42,465 bases of DNA from Bacteroidota bacterium (GTDB lineage: Bacteria > Bacteroidota > Bacteroidia > B-17B0 > Aurantibacillaceae). The stretch covers positions 1-42,465 of the forward strand of contig JAJONO010000039.1 in the NCBI GenBank assembly GCA_021323535.1. Direction: 5' to 3'. The notes beneath the pieces are model-generated. The model worked only from the letters and a program-made list of their open reading frames with translations, searched no databases and was not told the origin of the DNA. Position 1 is the stretch's first letter; each line of letters begins with the position of its first letter. The position numbers and the translations under genes are program-made. Below are positions 27,116 to 34,134 of this stretch, one piece after another.

Positions 27116-27458
27116 TTTGTCCTTTTATTTCCCTTAATCGTATTTCTATTTTGCCATCGATGGCCGGATAAAAAATTTCACCCTTCTCATCGGGCTTCCA
27201 GCCACTTTTTAAACCAAGTTCAATCACTTGTCTTACCATAAACGGCGTAATAGTAATTTGCTGTGCATATCCCTGACCTCCGTTATCATATACTTTGATT
27301 AGCTTATGATGATAATCGAAACCAGTGACCAGTAATTGCCCTCCCCTGCTCTCACCGGCAATTGTAAGACTAATGCCATAATCCTGGCCTGTGGTCTTCC
27401 ACCAGTACTTGACATTATCAACCGTTATCCTCCTGAAGCCTTTACGTGGGACTGCCAT
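27108..27458 (-). CDS. Conserved-looking 116-residue protein
   Basis: No signal peptide. It reads as three strands (RRITVDNVKYWWKTTG, ISLTIAGESRGGQLLVTG, KLIKVYDN) followed by ITPFMVRQVIELGLKSGW with KPDEKGE. That V-D-x-x-x-Y-x-W opening plus the ITP..VR..IE.....GW.P ending recurs in hypothetical proteins of several phyla in my memory, without a known function. Overlaps the following gene by eight bases and sits six bases after the cupin gene. Confidence 0.65.
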   Translation of the reverse strand: MAVPRKGFRRITVDNVKYWWKTTGQDYGISLTIAGESRGGQLLVTGFDYHHKLIKVYDNGGQGYAQQITITPFMVRQVIELGLKSGWKPDEKGEIFYPAIDGKIEIRLREIKGQND

Positions 27459-27463
27459 GATTG

Positions 27464-27811
27464 TTATTTATCAAGTTTCAAAAAATCTCCGTCAACAATA
27501 AGAAGCTTTACTCCATTCTCAGAAAAAGAACGATGAGAACTTAATTCGTCGGAAACAACATATGTTTCGTTTTTAGAAAGTTTTGTTTTTTCTCCTGTAC
27601 TCAACTCCGTGATAAAATCTCCTTCGAGACAATGAACGACGTGACCTTTTTCGCACCAGTGATCGGCGAGGTAACCCGCTGAATATTCTACAATACGAAC
27701 ACGCAGTCCTTCAAATTGTTTGGTTTGCCAGAAGGCTTTACCCGAATCGCCTTTATGTTCAGTTTTTTCTATTGTGGCCCAGTTAATGGTTTGGAAAGGA
27801 ATGTTACTCAT
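27464..27811 (-). CDS. DHCW-motif cupin-fold protein
   Basis: Small cupin of 115 residues. The family word appears as ADHWCEKGHVVHCLEG, followed by the second cupin motif region TYVVSDELSSHRSFSENGVKLLIVDG. Cupins bind a metal and may be enzymes or ligand-binding proteins; no substrate is suggested by context. Single domain, no export signal. Confidence 0.8.
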   Translation of the reverse strand: MSNIPFQTINWATIEKTEHKGDSGKAFWQTKQFEGLRVRIVEYSAGYLADHWCEKGHVVHCLEGDFITELSTGEKTKLSKNETYVVSDELSSHRSFSENGVKLLIVDGDFLKLDK

Positions 27812-27847
27812 TTTATAGTCGATAGTTTTTAGTCAATGGTTTATAGT
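27812..27847. repeat. Family A-like spacer
   Basis: ATAGTCGATAGTTTTTAGTC and GGTTTATAGTTTA resemble the TTTTTAGTT words of the family A spacers but without a matching second arm; a degenerate or partial copy. Confidence 0.3.
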
Positions 27848-28351
27848 TTAGTAGGGAGTCCAGAATACTTTTGCAACGCTGGTGATGTTTTTTCCGGGCA
27901 AGAGAACTACTTCATATGTATTGTCTTTTGAAGTGTAATCGTAATCTTCCGGATGGAAAAGCTGGCGTACCATTACCGAATAATCTCCATTGGGAATTTC
28001 AATAAAAAGGGAATCGTTATCGTCCGCCGGAATCTTATTGTCTTCAAATTGAGCGGCCATAGTTAAATCGGTATAACACGTGAGATATAATTTTCCATTG
28101 GTGACACTAATGTTATGTGTGAATTCCTGGTATGATTTTTCGGAAGAAGGTTTATCCGTGAAACGAACCCTCCACCATCCTCCCTGCGAGTTGGTTGACC
28201 ATATCACGAAACTCTGCTTATTCATTTCGCTAACAAAATGCTCCATCAGCTGTTCAAATTCCCAGTCCTCATTTACGAAAGATAAATATTTTTCAGAGTT
28301 TACAAGAGCTATGAAACCATCTTCATCAAATATGCTTAATTCTTTGATCAT
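27848..28351 (-). CDS. Unrecognised 167-residue cytoplasmic protein
   Basis: Soluble acidic protein. N-terminal helix-rich part (ALVNSEKYLSFVNEDWEFEQ, VSEMNKQSFVIW), then a strand-rich C-terminal half ending FIEIPNGDYSVMVRQLFHPE and NTYEVVLLPGKNITSV. The IPNGDY turn is common in proteins of toxin-immunity arrays, but no toxin gene is in sight. Function unknown. Confidence 0.65.
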   Translation of the reverse strand: MIKELSIFDEDGFIALVNSEKYLSFVNEDWEFEQLMEHFVSEMNKQSFVIWSTNSQGGWWRVRFTDKPSSEKSYQEFTHNISVTNGKLYLTCYTDLTMAAQFEDNKIPADDNDSLFIEIPNGDYSVMVRQLFHPEDYDYTSKDNTYEVVLLPGKNITSVAKVFWTPY

Positions 28352-28371
28352 AATTTTCAGCTTATATTCCT

Positions 28372-29046
28372 CTAATCAATTTCCTCTTCGCTAAGTTTGG
28401 ATTCGTATTCAGAGATTGCTTCCAGCATAAAAAACTCAGAAGAAAATTTTGTTCTTGCTTCCTCAAGATATTCTGTCACTTCTTCTTCGTAATGCTGACT
28501 CTGATCTCGTGGTGGATACCATTTTATATTCTGTAATTCGAGAAAGGCCTGTATATTGTTGAGTTGATTTAGTAGTTCATCGTAACCCGAAAATTTAACC
28601 GGATATATTTCTTTCCAGACAGTATGTTCTTCAATATTAAGCTTACAAGAAAAACCAACAGCAATGATTTTATCCCAGATGGTTTTATCAATCAATGCGA
28701 ATTCAATTCTTTTGCCTTTATACACAACACTATCATATTCCATGGTAACACCGCGTTCAATTCCATTAATTAATTGCTCTATAGTTATATCTTCTCTCGA
28801 CGGAATTTCATCTTTGTCCAGCTCTAATTCTTCATCATTAAATTTCTTCGCAAAGAACGCTTCAATACTTTGTGTGTTTTCGTTTTCTTCAATTCCATCG
28901 ATGGCTCCCACGCGATTGTATTGACCGGTTACAGGCAATGATATAACAGAGTAATCCTCTCCGTTCTTTTCTAATAAAATTAAAACAGTTTCCGATGACT
29001 TTAAACTTAATCCCGAAATCATACATCTGTTATCAAAAAATCCCAT
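28372..29046 (-). CDS. Unrecognised 224-residue protein with CMISG..L N-terminus
   Basis: First gene of the small-protein group. N-terminus MGFFDNRCMISGLSL, then VLILLEKNGEDYSVISLPV and TGQYNRVGAIDGIEEN, a pattern I have met in bacterial hypothetical proteins, then a Glu-rich region and a C-terminal helical part. I begin at ATG 29046; a longer frame from 29172 would encode a hydrophobic stretch overlapping the terminator at 29152-29182 and the promoter-like site at 29068-29098. Confidence 0.7.
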   Translation of the reverse strand: MGFFDNRCMISGLSLKSSETVLILLEKNGEDYSVISLPVTGQYNRVGAIDGIEENENTQSIEAFFAKKFNDEELELDKDEIPSREDITIEQLINGIERGVTMEYDSVVYKGKRIEFALIDKTIWDKIIAVGFSCKLNIEEHTVWKEIYPVKFSGYDELLNQLNNIQAFLELQNIKWYPPRDQSQHYEEEVTEYLEEARTKFSSEFFMLEAISEYESKLSEEEID

Positions 29047-29067
29047 AGCAAAATAGTTTAAAATAGA

Positions 29068-29098
29068 CCAAAGTAATTTAATTGTTTTAAAGGTCAAA
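29068..29098 (-). promoter_or_regulatory. Promoter-like site before the small-protein group
   Basis: On the minus strand TTTG (29095-29098), a 19-base spacer, then TACTTTGG (29068-29075), one mismatch from TAnnTTTG. Spacing fits the Bacteroidota promoter model. It lies 21 bases before ATG 29046 and supports that start. Confidence 0.5.
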
Positions 29099-29151
29099 TG
29101 GTTTAATCTGACATCACTTAAAAGTAACAGAAAATTCCGAAACCATAAAAA

Positions 29152-29182
29152 CAAAAAAGGCCGTCTCAACATTGAGACAGCC
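29152..29182 (-). terminator. Rho-independent terminator of the plug-domain gene
   Basis: On the minus strand GGCTGTCTCAATGTTGAGAC then GGCC and a T-run. The stem GTCTCAA/TTGAGAC is perfect and extends with GG/CC pairs. It lies 23 bases after the stop of the 29205-30053 gene. Confidence 0.85.
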
Positions 29183-29204
29183 TCTTAACACAAACAGAAC
29201 ACAT

Positions 29205-30053
29205 TTATTCTGATTTTTCTTTTGCTTTTTCTTCTTCAATTTCTTTTGCACGATTAGCTTCATCGAGTTTTGCTTTTTCGGCAGCTCTTTTCGTTTCCTG
29301 CTTATCGCGCCACTCCTGGTTACGAATATTTTTTTCTCTTATACCACTGAAATAACTTTTAGTTGTAATGAGAACCGCGCCGCTGGTCATGTCGCCATAC
29401 ATAGCAGGCACGCCACCGGTAAAAAAGGTCAGGTTTTCAATGGCTCCACCCGGAACACTGGTTGCGCCCAGACATCTTACACCATCTACGTAATACGAAG
29501 TTGAACCATCTCTCGCGCCACGAACGTGAATCTGTCCGTCGCCCATATCAACCACATTTGAAGAAATGGATGACAACATACCTTTTACGTCGCCGGGATT
29601 GGCGCTTGCCAGTTGTTTCACTTCTTTAGCGTCGAGAGAACTGAACGTATACATGGTTTTATCAACTCCTTTTGGAGCATACTCGATCGGAGCAGCTACC
29701 ACAACTACAGTTGTAAGGGTATTCGCAGTAAGTTTTACATCAACATAAGTAGCTTCGTTAGGAATTACCTTGATGTTATTTACGGGTTGTGTCTGATGAC
29801 CGGGTTCAATGATCATAAGTTCATACTTACCGGGGGTTAAAGGCTTGTATTTATAGCGACCCTCTATATCTGTAACCACACCTCCGATAAGTACATTACC
29901 TTGTAATATTTTAACGGTGGCAAAAGGAACAGTTTCAAGCGTTTCATTATCTTTAATTATCCCTCTTATTTCTCCATAACCGGTTTGAGCTGTTGCGCTG
30001 AGGCCAAGGATGGCGAAGAGGATCGCCAGTACTGATGTTGTTAGTGTTTTCAT
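29205..30053 (-). CDS. TonB-receptor-like protein with carboxypeptidase-regulatory and plug domains but no barrel
   Basis: Exported 282-residue protein. Signal peptide to ATAQ; carboxypeptidase-regulatory-like (CarboxypepD_reg) beta sandwich about 25-110 (GEIRGIIKDNETLETVPFAT, GRYKYKPLTPGKYELMI); TonB plug-like domain about 125-235 (ANPGDVKGMLSSISSNVV, IHVRGARDGSTSYYVDGVRC, GGVPAMYGDMTSGAVLITT). Instead of the 500-700 residue beta barrel it ends in a charged Lys/Glu/Ala helix (REKNIRNQEWRDKQETKR to the end). The stop is followed by a strong terminator, so it is complete, not a broken gene. Its 5' side faces an ECF sigma factor gene. Confidence 0.85.
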   Translation of the reverse strand: MKTLTTSVLAILFAILGLSATAQTGYGEIRGIIKDNETLETVPFATVKILQGNVLIGGVVTDIEGRYKYKPLTPGKYELMIIEPGHQTQPVNNIKVIPNEATYVDVKLTANTLTTVVVVAAPIEYAPKGVDKTMYTFSSLDAKEVKQLASANPGDVKGMLSSISSNVVDMGDGQIHVRGARDGSTSYYVDGVRCLGATSVPGGAIENLTFFTGGVPAMYGDMTSGAVLITTKSYFSGIREKNIRNQEWRDKQETKRAAEKAKLDEANRAKEIEEEKAKEKSE

Positions 30054-30155
30054 AGCTTTAAGTTTTAAATGTTATTTTATTGGTTCCTTCTGAACTGTGT
30101 TCATCAGGACTTTATTTAAACCGGTTTCTGATAATAAGACGGGAATAGCTATAAA

Positions 30156-30182
30156 TTCCATAAATAATTTAATTTTATGGAA
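30156..30182. promoter_or_regulatory. Palindrome between the plug gene and the ECF sigma gene
   Basis: Perfect 9-base arms TTCCATAAA (30156-30164) and TTTATGGAA (30174-30182) around a 9-base A/T centre, in the 169-base divergent spacer. It is a plausible operator for one or both genes. No TAnnTTTG box is clear in front of the sigma gene. Confidence 0.45.
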
Positions 30183-30222
30183 ATATTCAGTTAATACGTC
30201 TTAATAATAGAATCCCTGTTTT

Positions 30223-30819
30223 ATGTGGTCATTCAGAAAGAAAAACTACCGTACCGATGAGGAGCTTGCCGCCGAGTATCTTGCTACAGGCAATCGCGAG
30301 CTGGTGGGCGATCTTTTCGAAAAACATGTAAAAACAGTGTTCGGGGTTTGTCTCTTTTACTTTAAGGATAAAGATGTAGCCAAAGATGTGGTGATGCAGA
30401 TCTTCGAAAAACTGATCACCGATCTTAGACGTTCAGAAGTCAAGAATTTCAAAGGATGGTTAAGCTTTGTAGTGAGAAATCATTGCATCAGCGAACTCAG
30501 GAAAATGAAAACAAGACAATTTGTCCCTGAAAGTTATCTCGACTTTGAAATGAAAGAAACATCTTATGAAACAGAAGAAGCTATAGCTTCGGTAGGCGAC
30601 GACATTATGCTTGACCACATGAAAAACTCATTGCATCTTTTAAAAGAGAAGCAAAGAATATGTGTGGAGATGTTCTATCTCAAAAACATGTCGTACCAGC
30701 AGATCAGCGAACACATGAAGCTTTCCCTGAACGAAGTAAAAAGCAGCATCCAGAACGGAAAACGGAACTTAAAATTATTAATTGAAGAAAAATTAAAAGA
30801 TGGACACAATGCAGCCTGA
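30223..30819 (+). CDS. ECF-type RNA polymerase sigma factor
   Basis: Sigma-70 family regulator of 198 residues. Region 2: GDLFEKHVKTVFGVCLFYFK to FKGWLSFVVRNHCISELRKM; region 4: LLKEKQRICVEMFYLKNMSY with the helix-turn-helix YQQISEHMKLSLNEVKSSI. The loop between them (TRQFVPESYLDFEMKETSYE) is long and acidic. The next gene overlaps by 20 bases and probably encodes a membrane partner. Confidence 0.93.
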   Translation: MWSFRKKNYRTDEELAAEYLATGNRELVGDLFEKHVKTVFGVCLFYFKDKDVAKDVVMQIFEKLITDLRRSEVKNFKGWLSFVVRNHCISELRKMKTRQFVPESYLDFEMKETSYETEEAIASVGDDIMLDHMKNSLHLLKEKQRICVEMFYLKNMSYQQISEHMKLSLNEVKSSIQNGKRNLKLLIEEKLKDGHNAA

Positions 30820-31804
30820 TAAAAACATGAGCGACCTCGAGTATCTTGCCGAAATGGGTTTTGACAAGGTAAAGGTGAGCGACAGCGACATCAGCGAACT
30901 GAAATCGAAAGTGAAGAGCAGGGTATTTTCCTATAACAACGGATTTTACTTTGGCTTTGTGAGCCTTGTAACCGGGGCCTTTCTTGGCATTTCTGTTTTC
31001 TTCATTTTTTACAATGCCCCTAAAATATTTCCTGCTCCAAAAACCTTAGCTGAAAAAGAAATTCCCGCTGAAAAGACAAATACTCCGGAACATCTTGCTT
31101 TAGATACTGTAAATGTTGTTGCCGAAAATTTTATTCTTCCAAAGCCTGTTGTAAAAACAAGTAAGGAGCCAGAAATTGCTTTTGTTCCTTCTGTAGCAGA
31201 TACAGCCGTTGTTCTTGAATCAAAACCTGTGACTGCGATCATTCCTGGTCCGGAAAAAATAAATGAAATCCAGATAAAATACATTCCCAATTCTCCGATT
31301 ATCTTTTTACATGATCTTAAAATCACGAATTATACCAGCCTCTATTTTAAAAAGAACAGATTCGTGACTCTTTCTACAAAAAGCGGACTAGACCCTTCTT
31401 ACGCCAATAAAGATGAGTTAAGAAAATACGAGAACGTTTTTACTACGGTTGAAAATTATTATCTCCACGAAGCCATTGGTGAGGCCATGCTGTATTTCAG
31501 CAAGAAGGATTTTAACCGCTGCCTGAGAACATTGCAAACCGTTCAGAGTATTAATCCTGATGACATTAACTGTCATTTTTATTCAGGAATGTGTTATTAC
31601 TACAAGAAGAATTACGCGGGCGCCCTTAAAAATTTAGAAGCCTGCATCAACAATTCCAACAATACATTTTTGAACGAGGCGCAGTATTATAAAGCCATGT
31701 CGCTTTACGAACAGGGAAACAAAATTGAAGCGGTTGAATTATTTAAGCAGATTGCAACAGAGGGTGGATTTTATGCGGAGAAAGCGAAGAGCTACTTATT
31801 TTAA
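30800..31804 (+). CDS. Single-pass membrane protein with C-terminal TPRs, possible anti-sigma partner
   Basis: A 334-residue protein. About 50 cytoplasmic residues (MSDLEYLAEMGFDKVKVSDS) precede one membrane helix (FGFVSLVTGAFLGISVFFIFY), a periplasmic linker and two to three TPR units (AMLYFSKKDFNRCLRTLQTV, CHFYSGMCYYYKKNYAGALK, EAQYYKAMSLYEQGNKIEAV). No zinc-finger or FecR domain is seen. The overlap with the ECF gene and its single-pass topology suggest an anti-sigma role, which is inference. ATG 30800, 30809 and 30827 are all possible starts. Confidence 0.75.
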   Translation: MDTMQPDKNMSDLEYLAEMGFDKVKVSDSDISELKSKVKSRVFSYNNGFYFGFVSLVTGAFLGISVFFIFYNAPKIFPAPKTLAEKEIPAEKTNTPEHLALDTVNVVAENFILPKPVVKTSKEPEIAFVPSVADTAVVLESKPVTAIIPGPEKINEIQIKYIPNSPIIFLHDLKITNYTSLYFKKNRFVTLSTKSGLDPSYANKDELRKYENVFTTVENYYLHEAIGEAMLYFSKKDFNRCLRTLQTVQSINPDDINCHFYSGMCYYYKKNYAGALKNLEACINNSNNTFLNEAQYYKAMSLYEQGNKIEAVELFKQIATEGGFYAEKAKSYLF

Positions 31805-31887
31805 ACCACAAAGTGGCACAAAGTGTACGCAAAGTTTCACAAAGCTTAGTGAACCTTCGTGAAAACCTAGTGCCACTTTGGGGTAAG
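31805..31887. repeat. Intergenic inverted repeat, family E
   Basis: Perfect 11-base arms CAAAGTGGCAC (31809-31819) and GTGCCACTTTG (31870-31880), with inner TTTCAC/GTGAAA pairs, between the convergent TPR and tsaB genes. May terminate both. Confidence 0.75.
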
Positions 31888-31891
31888 ATAT

Positions 31892-32575
31892 CTAGGCTTT
31901 CTTCTTCGCTGTAATCAAAAATTCTTTCAGATAGAACGGCTCGAAATAAGCCACATCCTCAAATTTTTTCTCAGTAAATTTTTTGTAAGATAAAACGGCC
32001 ATGTTTTCTGAAGAAGGAACAACGTCTTCGATAAAGCGCGCATTCGGAAGCAATTCAAGAATCCCTTTACACTTACTCATGCCATCTCCAAAAAAACAGA
32101 TCTCCTCTGCCCTGTTGAATTTCTGAATGGAATTTTCATCCACAATAAAAGCATTCACGGCTTCCAGCGCTTCAAGATTAGAGTCATACAAAGCTGTATA
32201 CACCTCCATACGGCGGGCGTCTATCATGGGGCAATATAAACCTGCTGTTTTTCTTGTACGCGAGGCCCCAAACGCCATTACCTGCAAGGTATCCACCGAA
32301 ATAAGCGGAACATTTAATGCGTAGGCCAATCCTTTAGCGGCGCTTACACCAATTCTTAATCCTGTATAAGAACCCGGACCTTTACTTACAGCGATTGCAT
32401 TTAATTTATCGGCAGTAATTCCTGCCTGTTTTATCATTTCGCGAATGAACACATGAAGATTTTCGGCGTGGGTATAACCGCCATTTACTTCTTCAAACGC
32501 AAGAATTTTCTCGTTATCGGCAACAGAAACCGAACAAACTGTTGTTGCAGTTTCGATATTAAGGATCAGGCTCAC
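31892..32575 (-). CDS. tsaB: tRNA threonylcarbamoyladenosine complex subunit TsaB
   Basis: Non-catalytic ASKHA-fold subunit needed for t6A37 formation on ANN-decoding tRNAs with TsaD and TsaE. The 227 residues carry LILNIETATTVCSVSVADN (phosphate-1-like loop), THAENLHVFI, and GPGSYTGLRIGVSAAKGLAYA (about 66-86). It starts two bases after the adaptor gene, so both share a transcript. Confidence 0.93.
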   Translation of the reverse strand: MSLILNIETATTVCSVSVADNEKILAFEEVNGGYTHAENLHVFIREMIKQAGITADKLNAIAVSKGPGSYTGLRIGVSAAKGLAYALNVPLISVDTLQVMAFGASRTRKTAGLYCPMIDARRMEVYTALYDSNLEALEAVNAFIVDENSIQKFNRAEEICFFGDGMSKCKGILELLPNARFIEDVVPSSENMAVLSYKKFTEKKFEDVAYFEPFYLKEFLITAKKKA

Positions 32576-32577
32576 AA

Positions 32578-33921
32578 TTAATCGGTTTTATAAAGATCTT
32601 CTTTCTTCACAAGTTTTACCTTGTTACCCTCGCGCAGGGATTTAGACACAGCGCTATAAGGACCACTGATAACTTCTTCTCCGTTTTTCAGTCCGGATAT
32701 TATTTCAATGAAATCATTATCCTGAATACCTGTTTTAATTTCTTTCTGTTTAGCAATACCGTTTTCGAGAACAAAAACAAGTTCGGCCAATTTGGTTTCT
32801 TCTTTCTTATTTTCTTTTTCTTCGTTATCATTCTTCACTTTAACATCAGGACCATCGAACTCATCGGTTTTTGTTTTAATAGAATCTTTGTTGCGTGTTG
32901 TTACAGCCTGAATCGGAATAGAAATGACCTTATACACGCGGGTTGTCTGAATATCTACACTGGCGCTCATTCCCGGACGAAACGGAACAGGATTCTTATC
33001 ATTTACCAGGTGCTCATACGACTCGCGCAGCATCCGTATCTTCACAATAAAGTTAGTTACCTGGTCAACCGAAATCCCTGTGCTGTTTGAAGAATTGGCA
33101 ATCTCGGTAACAATACCTTTAAATTTTTTATCCATATAGGCATCTACTTCAATCAGTGCCGTATCGTTTTTATGAACTTTAATGATATCGTTCTCGTTCA
33201 CTTCAACACTTACTTCCATTTCGTTGAGATTAGCAAGACGAAGAATTTCTGTACCTGCCATACCACTTACACCAACAACGCGTTCACCTTTTTCTACGCT
33301 TAATTTGGAAATGGTTCCATCAACCGGCGCTATGATTTTTGTTTTTTCAAGATTGGTGTTGGCCTCTTTTAATGAAGCTTCTGTGCTCTGAACATTGTAG
33401 GCACTGGCATTTACCGATGCTTCCATAGCAGCCACATTGGCTTTCGCTGATTCAAACTGGGCCTTTGTAGCTTCAAATTCCTGCTGGGAAATAGCGGCTT
33501 GTTCGTATAATTTTTTATTGCGGTTAAAGGTCGCTTCTGCATTCACCAGGTTTGATTTCGCTTGTTCGAGTTGTGCCTTAGTGGTGCTCAGGTTAGCTTT
33601 GGTTGTATTTACTGTGGCGCTTACGCGGTCCATGGCGCTTACATAAAGATCGGGCTTTATTCTGCAAAGGAGATCGCCTTTTTTAACCTGGTCGCCTTCC
33701 TTCACCATCATTTCGGTGATCTCGCCACTCACATCACTGCTTAGTTTAAGTTCTGTTTCGGGCTGTATTTTCCCCGTGGCCGAAACCACTTCAATAATGT
33801 TTCTTACCTGCGCTTTTTCAGTGTAAACCTCAATAGGGGCGCTTCCTTTTATTACCTGGAAGATGACCACAACGCCGATAAGCAGCGCGCCAATGATAAT
33901 GATCCAATAGATTCGTTTCAT
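32578..33921 (-). CDS. Periplasmic adaptor (membrane fusion) protein, HlyD/MacA type
   Basis: Links an inner-membrane pump to an outer-membrane channel. The 447 residues show one N-terminal membrane anchor (YWIIIIGALLIGVVVIFQVI), a lipoyl half-motif (SSDVSGEITEMMVKEGDQV), a long alpha hairpin coiled coil (about 80-190, Ala/Lys/Glu-rich), the second lipoyl half (IIAPVDGTISKLSVEKGERV) and beta-barrel/MP domains. A charged insertion sits at about 360-395. No pump permease or TolC gene is adjacent in this direction, so it may work with components elsewhere. Confidence 0.9.
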   Translation of the reverse strand: MKRIYWIIIIGALLIGVVVIFQVIKGSAPIEVYTEKAQVRNIIEVVSATGKIQPETELKLSSDVSGEITEMMVKEGDQVKKGDLLCRIKPDLYVSAMDRVSATVNTTKANLSTTKAQLEQAKSNLVNAEATFNRNKKLYEQAAISQQEFEATKAQFESAKANVAAMEASVNASAYNVQSTEASLKEANTNLEKTKIIAPVDGTISKLSVEKGERVVGVSGMAGTEILRLANLNEMEVSVEVNENDIIKVHKNDTALIEVDAYMDKKFKGIVTEIANSSNSTGISVDQVTNFIVKIRMLRESYEHLVNDKNPVPFRPGMSASVDIQTTRVYKVISIPIQAVTTRNKDSIKTKTDEFDGPDVKVKNDNEEKENKKEETKLAELVFVLENGIAKQKEIKTGIQDNDFIEIISGLKNGEEVISGPYSAVSKSLREGNKVKLVKKEDLYKTD

Positions 33922-33936
33922 AGTTATAATCTACAT

Positions 33937-33944
33937 CAAAATTA
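33937..33944 (-). promoter_or_regulatory. -7 box upstream of the adaptor gene
   Basis: Reads TAATTTTG on the minus strand, fitting TAnnTTTG, 15 bases before ATG 33921. Confidence 0.45.
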
Positions 33945-33959
33945 AACAATATTCAACCG

Positions 33960-34058
33960 TTAAGGCTTAAATCAACGACAAAATACGAGCCTTAATATCA
34001 AATATTCGCCTTTTGTGGAAAATCGCCTATAACATCACTTATGTTTTAACCACATAAG
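33960..34058. repeat. Two hairpins in the divergent spacer
   Basis: TTAAGGCT (33960-33967) pairs with AGCCTTAA (33988-33995), and CTTATGT pairs with ACATAAG around 34038-34058 over a seven-base loop. They lie between the divergent adaptor and DUF255 genes, so they could be operators or part of a dispersed repeat. Confidence 0.4.
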
Positions 34059-34121
34059 ACACATAGGTTTTATCGTGTTTCTGCACATCGGAGGCATATT
34101 TTTTTCTTTACGGGGATAAAG

Positions 34122-34129
34122 TACCTTTG
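34122..34129 (+). promoter_or_regulatory. -7 box just before the DUF255 gene start
   Basis: TACCTTTG fits TAnnTTTG and ends five bases before the GTG start at 34135, predicting a leaderless or near-leaderless message with a GTG initiator. Confidence 0.5.
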
Positions 34130-34134
34130 CAACA

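Noticed and set aside
29047-29172. 42-residue N-terminal extension of the 28372-29046 gene
   Set aside because: It overlaps a strong terminator and a promoter-like site, and the extra residues look like non-coding A/T-rich sequence.
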